NCBI GenBank assembly: GCA_965199005.1
Contig: CBDAQK010000007.1
Coordinates: forward strand, 124,001-188,000
DNA from: LMUY01 sp965199005
GTDB taxonomy: Bacteria; Pseudomonadota; Alphaproteobacteria; Acetobacterales; Acetobacteraceae
Length of the DNA: 64,000 nucleotides
Reading direction: 5' to 3'
Shown here: positions 59,257 through 64,000 of the stretch, in pieces
How positions within the stretch are numbered: position 1 is the first letter of the stretch
Layout of the letters: each line of letters opens with the position of its first letter
Program-made: the position numbers and the translations under genes
The notes under the pieces: model-generated
The model's database searches: none
Seen by the model: only the letters and a program-made list of their open reading frames with translations
What the model was told of the DNA's origin: nothing

Positions 59257-60930
59257 TCAGGTTGCCTCTTTCACCATCCAACCGCGCATGACGGCCAGGC
59301 TTTCTTCCGGGTGCTTGTCCACCAACTCCGCGACCTGGCGAAGGGAGGAAGCCCGGATGGTCCCCTCGACGCTTCCGAGGGAAACCATGCTCTCGTCGCC
59401 ATCCCCGCCGTCCGGCCCGGCGATGGCGAGGGTGCCACTGCCGGCGCCGCCAGCCATGGTCACCGCGCGCTGGCCCGGGCCGCCAATTGCCAACCCGGCT
59501 GCCGTCCCGGCGGCTTGGCCGCCCTCGGTTAGCAACCCCGCCGGGTTGGTGGTCAGCCGCATCACCATCGGCCGTAGCACAAACAACAGGGCGAGCAGGG
59601 CAACGACTGCCAGCAGGCCCGTCTGTCCAAGCTTCATCAGGTCTGCCTTGTCGATCGGCAGACCGAGCAGATTGGGTTTCGGAGCCTCAGCCGGCGCGTC
59701 CATGTCCATGAAGCGCAGGCTCACCACCTCCACCTTGTCACCGCGCTTCTCATCGAAGCCGACTGCACTGCGCGCGAGCGATCCGATACGCTTCAGCTCG
59801 TCGGGCGTGCGGTCTTGCCAGGTCGTGTTGCCGTCCGCGCCCTTGACGGCGACTTGGTCCACCATCACTGCCACACTGATCCGGTTGATCAAGGGCTGAT
59901 CGCGGACCACCGTACGCGTCGTCTTGCCGATCTCGTAGTTGGTCGTCTCTTCGCTGCGCTGCTCTTGGCTGCCGGCGGGGTTCGTGCCGGCATCGGCGTT
60001 GGGCAGGTTGTTGGCAACGCTGACGTTGCCGGGCGTGGTTTCAGTCGTCTTGTTCGTCGAGGTGTTGTTCTGGGTCGACCGCTCCACCTTGCTGTCCGGG
60101 TCGAATTTCTCCTGCGTCTCGTGGACTTGGTCGTAATTCATCTCGACCGCCGTCTCCACGCGCACCCGGCCTGGGCCGAGGCTCCGCTCCAACATATCCT
60201 CCACCGCACGGGAGAGGCGCTGCTCGGTCGAGGCGCGGAGCTCCGCCGCAAACCCGCCGGCCTGGTCGGTCAGTGAATCACCGGCGCGCGCCAGTACGTT
60301 TCCTCGGCTGTCGATCACGCCGATATTCTGCGGCCGCAAGCCCGGCACTGCCGATGCAACGAGGTTCAGCACGGCCTGCACGCCTTCGCGGTCCATGCGG
60401 GATCCGCCTGCCATCGTCAGCACGACGCTTGCCTGCGCCTCTTGCCGGTCCCGCGCGAAGGGCTCACGCTTTGGCAGCACGAGGTGGACGCGCGCGCCGC
60501 GCACGCCTGAGATCATACGGATGGAGCGGACCAGTTCGCCCTCCATCGCGCGTGTTTGGTTGATTGCCTGCTGGAATTGGCTAGCGGTCAGGCTGTCGCC
60601 GCGGTCGAATATTTCGTAGCCGATGGAGCCGCCGGACGGCAGGCCTTCCTTTGCCAGCAGCAGCCGGGCGCGTGGCACGTCAGATGCGGGAACCGACACG
60701 CGGGTGCCGTCTGGGCCAACCTCATGCGCAATATGCGCCTTGTCCAACTGGTCGACGACCTGGGAGGCTTCCCGCAGATCCATATCGGCATACAGCAGCG
60801 CCATATGGTCGCCGTTGCCGCCACGCATGGCCAAGAAGGCCAAGATCAACAGCATGGCGCCGGCGACGGCCGCCAAGGCGATCAGCCGACCGAAACCGAG
60901 TGACTTGAACCCTTCCAGCAATGCTGCCAT
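59257..60930 (-). CDS. fliF: Flagellar MS-ring protein FliF
   Basis: A 557-residue inner-membrane ring protein. Membrane helices lie near the N-terminus (ALAAVAGAMLLILAFLAM) and at about 440-460 (GLLAVVALLALLFVLRPM). Ring-building motifs include GDSLTASQFQQAINQTRAME-like segments, ARVHLVLPKREPFARDRQ, and EMNYDQVHETQEKFDPDS. The cytoplasmic tail ends with HPEESLAVMRGWM, the FliG-binding helix. It is the first gene of the fliF-fliG-fliH-fliN-flbD unit. Confidence 0.96.
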   Translation of the reverse strand: MAALLEGFKSLGFGRLIALAAVAGAMLLILAFLAMRGGNGDHMALLYADMDLREASQVVDQLDKAHIAHEVGPDGTRVSVPASDVPRARLLLAKEGLPSGGSIGYEIFDRGDSLTASQFQQAINQTRAMEGELVRSIRMISGVRGARVHLVLPKREPFARDRQEAQASVVLTMAGGSRMDREGVQAVLNLVASAVPGLRPQNIGVIDSRGNVLARAGDSLTDQAGGFAAELRASTEQRLSRAVEDMLERSLGPGRVRVETAVEMNYDQVHETQEKFDPDSKVERSTQNNTSTNKTTETTPGNVSVANNLPNADAGTNPAGSQEQRSEETTNYEIGKTTRTVVRDQPLINRISVAVMVDQVAVKGADGNTTWQDRTPDELKRIGSLARSAVGFDEKRGDKVEVVSLRFMDMDAPAEAPKPNLLGLPIDKADLMKLGQTGLLAVVALLALLFVLRPMVMRLTTNPAGLLTEGGQAAGTAAGLAIGGPGQRAVTMAGGAGSGTLAIAGPDGGDGDESMVSLGSVEGTIRASSLRQVAELVDKHPEESLAVMRGWMVKEAT

Positions 60931-60991
60931 TCGAACGAGCCCACCTGTCGCGGCGGCGTTTTGCCGCGGGATGAAATTGAGCCCGCGCTGG

Positions 60992-61006
60992 TTACCGCAG
61001 GATTAA
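60992..61006 (-). promoter_or_regulatory. Candidate CtrA box upstream of fliF
   Basis: On the minus strand the site reads TTAA-TCCTGCG-GTAAC, one base away from the CtrA consensus TTAA-N7-TTAAC. It lies about 62-76 bp upstream of the fliF ATG. Early flagellar operons of Caulobacter, including fliF, are CtrA-controlled, so position and sequence agree, though a single near-match can be chance. Confidence 0.4.
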
Positions 61007-61009
61007 CAG

Positions 61010-61028
61010 CCCGGCAAAACCTGCCGGG
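61010..61028 (-). terminator. Hairpin between flgD and fliF
   Basis: CCCGGCA and TGCCGGG pair around a five-base loop, 26 bp behind the flgD stop. There is no T-run. Together with the CtrA-like box directly downstream, it suggests fliF has its own promoter. Confidence 0.45.
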
Positions 61029-61053
61029 TCGTTCATCGAGGCAAAGGCCCTCC

Positions 61054-61791
61054 CTAGCTGCCCGAGCTCGTGGAACTGCTGGAGCTACTGGTCCCGACGG
61101 ATTGGACGTTGCTGAAGTTCACCGAGACGCCGCCCATTTGCAGTGTCACCGCGCCGTTGGCGTTGGTCACCCCGGTGGCCGTGCCGGTGACGGTGAACGG
61201 CACAGCCGCCGTCGTGCCGCCCGCCGCGGTGCCGGAGATCGACACGTTATAGGCTCCATCGGGGAGCTGCGCGCCCGACGCGCTCTGGCCGTTCCAGGTG
61301 TAGGTGTTCGCGCCGGCTGCCGAGGTGAGCGAGACCTGCTGGACCGGGGTGCCGGAGCTGTTGCTGATGGTGATGTTCACTGGTTCGGCCGACGCGGTGG
61401 TGAAGTTCAACTGCCCGGTCCCGTTCTGCAGCGCAATTTGCGAGCTGTCGACGGTGACCGACTTGCCGACCACGCCGGTTGCCTGAATCACTTCGCTGCC
61501 CTGCGTCGCCTGAATGAGGGAGGTGAGGCTGGAGTTGGTGGTGATCTGCTGCTCCACGCTGCTGAACTGGACCAGTTCACTGGTGAACGTGTTGGTGTCC
61601 ATGGGAGACGTTGGGTCCTGGTTTTGCAACTGCGTCAGCAACAAACCGAGGAAGCTGGTGAAGTTGCTGCTGAGCGACGTCAGCGCATTCGCCGAACTCG
61701 AGGAGGAGCTGGTGGATGCGCTGGAGGCCGCGCTGGTGACGCCGGCACTGGCGGCAGAGGTGAGGGTCGGCGTTGTGATGGAACCGGACAT
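61054..61791 (-). CDS. flgD: Flagellar hook assembly protein FlgD
   Basis: A 245-residue hook cap scaffold. N-terminal FlgD domain: FLGLLLTQLQNQDPTSPMDT, the family motif, then TSELVQFSSVEQQITTNSSL. The C-terminal half holds Ig/tudor-like folds (WNGQSASGAQLPDGAYNVSI). The N-terminus is unusually rich in Ser/Thr/Ala, which is common for exported flagellar proteins. It is 12 bp downstream of the fliK-like gene and presumably co-transcribed with it. Confidence 0.9.
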   Translation of the reverse strand: MSGSITTPTLTSAASAGVTSAASSASTSSSSSSANALTSLSSNFTSFLGLLLTQLQNQDPTSPMDTNTFTSELVQFSSVEQQITTNSSLTSLIQATQGSEVIQATGVVGKSVTVDSSQIALQNGTGQLNFTTASAEPVNITISNSSGTPVQQVSLTSAAGANTYTWNGQSASGAQLPDGAYNVSISGTAAGGTTAAVPFTVTGTATGVTNANGAVTLQMGGVSVNFSNVQSVGTSSSSSSTSSGS

Positions 61792-61803
61792 GGTCGAACT
61801 CCT

Positions 61804-64000
61804 TCAGGCTGTGATGTCGACCCCGGCGCGGAGCCAGGCAGTCGTTGTTGTGGGGGTGTCGGTAGTGGCGGCGGAATAGCGGGTGCGGTCCTGCCGCCAG
61901 GCGCCCCCCTGCTGGCCGCCGCCATTGGAGAAGCCGCCGCCGTCAGTGTTGCTACCGCCGCCGGTGCCGCTGGTCGTGGTGCTGCCCCCGGCGGCCGGGC
62001 TAGTGCTCGCGGTGTCCGGGGTAGCGAGGGATAGGCTGAGGCTACGTCCCTCCTGCGGGAGGCCGGCGCTATCCAGTGTGCGGTGTAGCTGCGGTTGGTC
62101 GGCGATCAGCAGGCGCAACGTCTCCGGCCGCTCCGCTGCGACGTGCACGGTGGAGGTGCCATCGACGCCGCGCTCAATACGGATTTGCACGTGCCCGAGT
62201 TCGGCTGGGTCCAGCCGGAGCGTGATGGCGCTGCCGGAGGGCGACTGGGTGATCTGGACCAGCGCGGCGGCGAGCTGGTGAGCCGGGGCGGTGGGGCTGG
62301 GCGGGAGGGCAGAGGGCGGCGGCTCGGCGGGATGGAGGGTTGGGGGCGCCGTCACCTGGGTCGTTGCTGCGGCGGCCAATGGATCGACGACAGGAGTGGC
62401 GGAGGCTGAGGCGACGGAGGTGGGGCTGCCGGCAGCCTGCGACGCCGCGGCGGGGATAGCCGCGGCCACGGACGGTGCCGGGTCGGCGTCGGCCGTGTTG
62501 GCCGTGGGCGGGTTGGGCGGCGCCGGGTTCGGGGGGGCAGGCGGGGTGGTATCGGTTGCGGCAAATGGCGCGGCAGATTGTGCCGCACGATGGCCCTGCG
62601 GCACCGAAGGGGCGGACGAAGCCTGAACGCCCGTCGCGTCCGCAGGAGTGGCCGCAGTACTGACTGACGTGGATCCGGTTGTGGTGGGTGCCGCATCCGG
62701 CAATGAGAGCGTGTTGGTCCGAGGGGTCAGCGCGGATGCTGTAGAAGGGGACGCAGCCTCCAGCGCTGGTTTGGCGCTCGCTGTCGCCGTGGGAGCCACG
62801 ACGATGAGCCCTGAGGCTGCGACAGCCTGGGCCAGCAGCGCCGGGTCGGGTGCTGCTGCTGGCGGTTGCACGGTCGTTGCATCCGTCGTGGTGTCGCTGG
62901 TGCTGGTTGCGTCCGCTGCCGCAGGGCGGGGGCGGGAGGCGGCCGGCAGGCTGGGGGCGCCCGGTGTGGCCAGAGTCGCTTGGGTCTGGGGGAGCAGGCT
63001 GCTCATCGTGCTGGTGGGCGGCCCGGCAAAGGCGCCTTGATCAGCGGAGCCGCGCATTTCGGGAGCCGCGGCGGGTGGGTCAGCCGGCCCTGCCGCGGCA
63101 TCCGTGTACGTGAGCTGGGTGGCGCTGATCTGCATGCTCGGTGGCGACGCCGTGGCGGGGCTGCCGGCGTTGCCGGGCAGAGTGATGGAGGCGGCTGGCA
63201 CTGGCCTTGTGGTGGCGACCGTCGGCGTAGCGGCGGAATTGCCCTGCGGAATGACGGGTGAGTTGGCGACGGGTGAGTCCTGCGCCGGTGATTGCGATGG
63301 GAGCGGCTCAGTTGTGGGGATCGAAACCGTTGCGCCCGAAACCTCCGCGGCCGCGGCCGCGGACGTCGTGACGGCGCCAGCAAGTTGGGTTGGAGGGATG
63401 ACGGCCGCAACTTGGGCCGGCGCCGGTGGGATGGTGGCGGGAATGGTCGCCGGCTCTGTCGCTGACGCACTCGCCGGGAACTCGGGCGGTGACGCAGATG
63501 GCGATGGGCGTGCGGCAGCAGCCAGCGCCGGCAAATCTGCCGCGGCCGGTTGCGTGACCAGGGTGAGGGGGGCTCCACCGGCTTCGCTCGGCGGTGCCTG
63601 CGGGGCGCTAGGCGCGGTGGCGGGCGACGCGGTGGGGGTCATCGTGGGTGGAGCCGGTGGTTCAGGTGCCGTCGCGGAGTCGAGAATAGAAGACGCCGGA
63701 GCGGACGCAACGATGCCGGGAGACAGCGCATTGCTCGCTTCCGCCTCAGGCGGCGGCATCGGCGATGTTTGTGGTGCAGCAGCGGCGGGAACGGTCTGGG
63801 CAGCAGGTGCGGCCGAATTGCCCGTTTTCGCGGGCCACGTAACAACGGATGGCGTCGTGTTGGCGGAGGTTGTGCTGATCCGCCCAGCCGCGTGTGGTGC
63901 CGGTAGCGGGGACGAAGTTTGCAGTGTGGCAGCGGCGGCAAGCGCGTCGGTAGAAGGTGCGGCTGAACTGCCCGTTTCGACCGCCGACGGCATCACGGAC
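61804..64000 (-). CDS. fliK: FliK-like flagellar hook-length control protein, 5' end beyond window
   Basis: At least 732 codons are open to the window edge. Most of the protein is a long Pro/Ala/Thr/Ser-rich region (expected of a disordered molecular ruler). The C-terminal domain has the hook-length-control core: LAAALVQITQSPSGSAITL, RLDPAELGHVQIRIERG and RPETLRLLIADQPQLHRTLD. The frame continues past 64000 without a convincing start, since the GTG at 63996 lies in the same low-complexity stretch. FliK sets hook length and switches export to late substrates. The pairing with flgD fits. Confidence 0.85.
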   Translation of the reverse strand, partial: SVMPSAVETGSSAAPSTDALAAAATLQTSSPLPAPHAAGRISTTSANTTPSVVTWPAKTGNSAAPAAQTVPAAAAPQTSPMPPPEAEASNALSPGIVASAPASSILDSATAPEPPAPPTMTPTASPATAPSAPQAPPSEAGGAPLTLVTQPAAADLPALAAAARPSPSASPPEFPASASATEPATIPATIPPAPAQVAAVIPPTQLAGAVTTSAAAAAEVSGATVSIPTTEPLPSQSPAQDSPVANSPVIPQGNSAATPTVATTRPVPAASITLPGNAGSPATASPPSMQISATQLTYTDAAAGPADPPAAAPEMRGSADQGAFAGPPTSTMSSLLPQTQATLATPGAPSLPAASRPRPAAADATSTSDTTTDATTVQPPAAAPDPALLAQAVAASGLIVVAPTATASAKPALEAASPSTASALTPRTNTLSLPDAAPTTTGSTSVSTAATPADATGVQASSAPSVPQGHRAAQSAAPFAATDTTPPAPPNPAPPNPPTANTADADPAPSVAAAIPAAASQAAGSPTSVASASATPVVDPLAAAATTQVTAPPTLHPAEPPPSALPPSPTAPAHQLAAALVQITQSPSGSAITLRLDPAELGHVQIRIERGVDGTSTVHVAAERPETLRLLIADQPQLHRTLDSAGLPQEGRSLSLSLATPDTASTSPAAGGSTTTSGTGGGSNTDGGGFSNGGGQQGGAWRQDRTRYSAATTDTPTTTTAWLRAGVDITA

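Overview
The window is a 64 kb piece of a GC-rich bacterial chromosome. The flagellar order fliF-fliG-fliH-fliN-flbD-flhA (Caulobacter-like), a candidate CtrA box before fliF, an lgt / MidA-type methyltransferase / pgeF / lipoprotein / prs block, and 4-bp or 8-bp gene overlaps in many operons point to an alphaproteobacterium, most likely Acetobacteraceae (Rhodospirillales). That placement is inferred from gene content, not from a marker gene. No rRNA, tRNA, CRISPR array, prophage or complete insertion sequence was found.

Layout. 0.1-8.3 kb: a GntR regulator, an oligopeptide-type binding protein, a decayed REP-associated transposase, a secreted SnoaL-like protein, an amidase, and the glycerol genes glpD-glpK. 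8.4-8.8 kb: a PemK/MazF toxin gene broken by one frameshift. 9.0-15.3 kb: a tight acyl-CoA operon (ADP-forming acyl-CoA synthetase, two acyl-CoA dehydrogenases, a short-chain dehydrogenase, a CaiB-type CoA transferase) that looks like a beta-oxidation-like route for one unknown acid. 15.4-18.7 kb: a periplasmic iron/copper pair (P19/Tp34 plus cupredoxin) without its usual FTR1 permease, then a lower-GC Stealth-like surface polysaccharide gene and a glutamate dehydrogenase. 18.8-20.9 kb: a low-complexity protein and a tandem array of about 234-bp units whose second half resembles the leader of the next gene. 20.9-24.8 kb: 2-hydroxyacid dehydrogenase, isochorismatase-fold hydrolase, NCS2-like permease, chalcone-isomerase-fold protein. 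24.9-26.8 kb: an Hsp70 relative and an HTH-only LysR fragment.

26.8-37.3 kb is a nitrogen-compound import region: a polar amino acid ABC transporter, a DUF1028 protein, a CnbZ-like putative deaminase, a five-gene oligopeptide/nickel-type ABC transporter, and a divergent PhnW-like aminotransferase. 37.3-41.2 kb holds tatA, ribF, a hydratase, an SDR lacking the usual active-site tyrosine, and a D-threonine aldolase/D-serine dehydratase-like enzyme. 41.4-50.0 kb holds envelope and housekeeping genes (exopolysaccharide priming transferase, DUF3060 lipoprotein, hldD-like epimerase, lgt, MidA-type methyltransferase, pgeF, lipoprotein, prs, GST, histidine phosphatase). 50.2-53.5 kb is the peroxide module katG with oxyR upstream. 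53.6-64.0 kb is the flagellar cluster, all on the minus strand; flhA has a REPIN-like element on each side, and a fliK-like gene runs off the right edge.

The most unusual structure is the repeat array at 19.4-20.5 kb and its kinship with the leader of the 2-hydroxyacid dehydrogenase gene. Smaller surprises are three different families of short palindromic repeats plus a dead RAYT gene, a probable CTG start codon coupled to an upstream stop, a probable non-catalytic acyl-CoA dehydrogenase subunit, and the orphan iron/cupredoxin pair.
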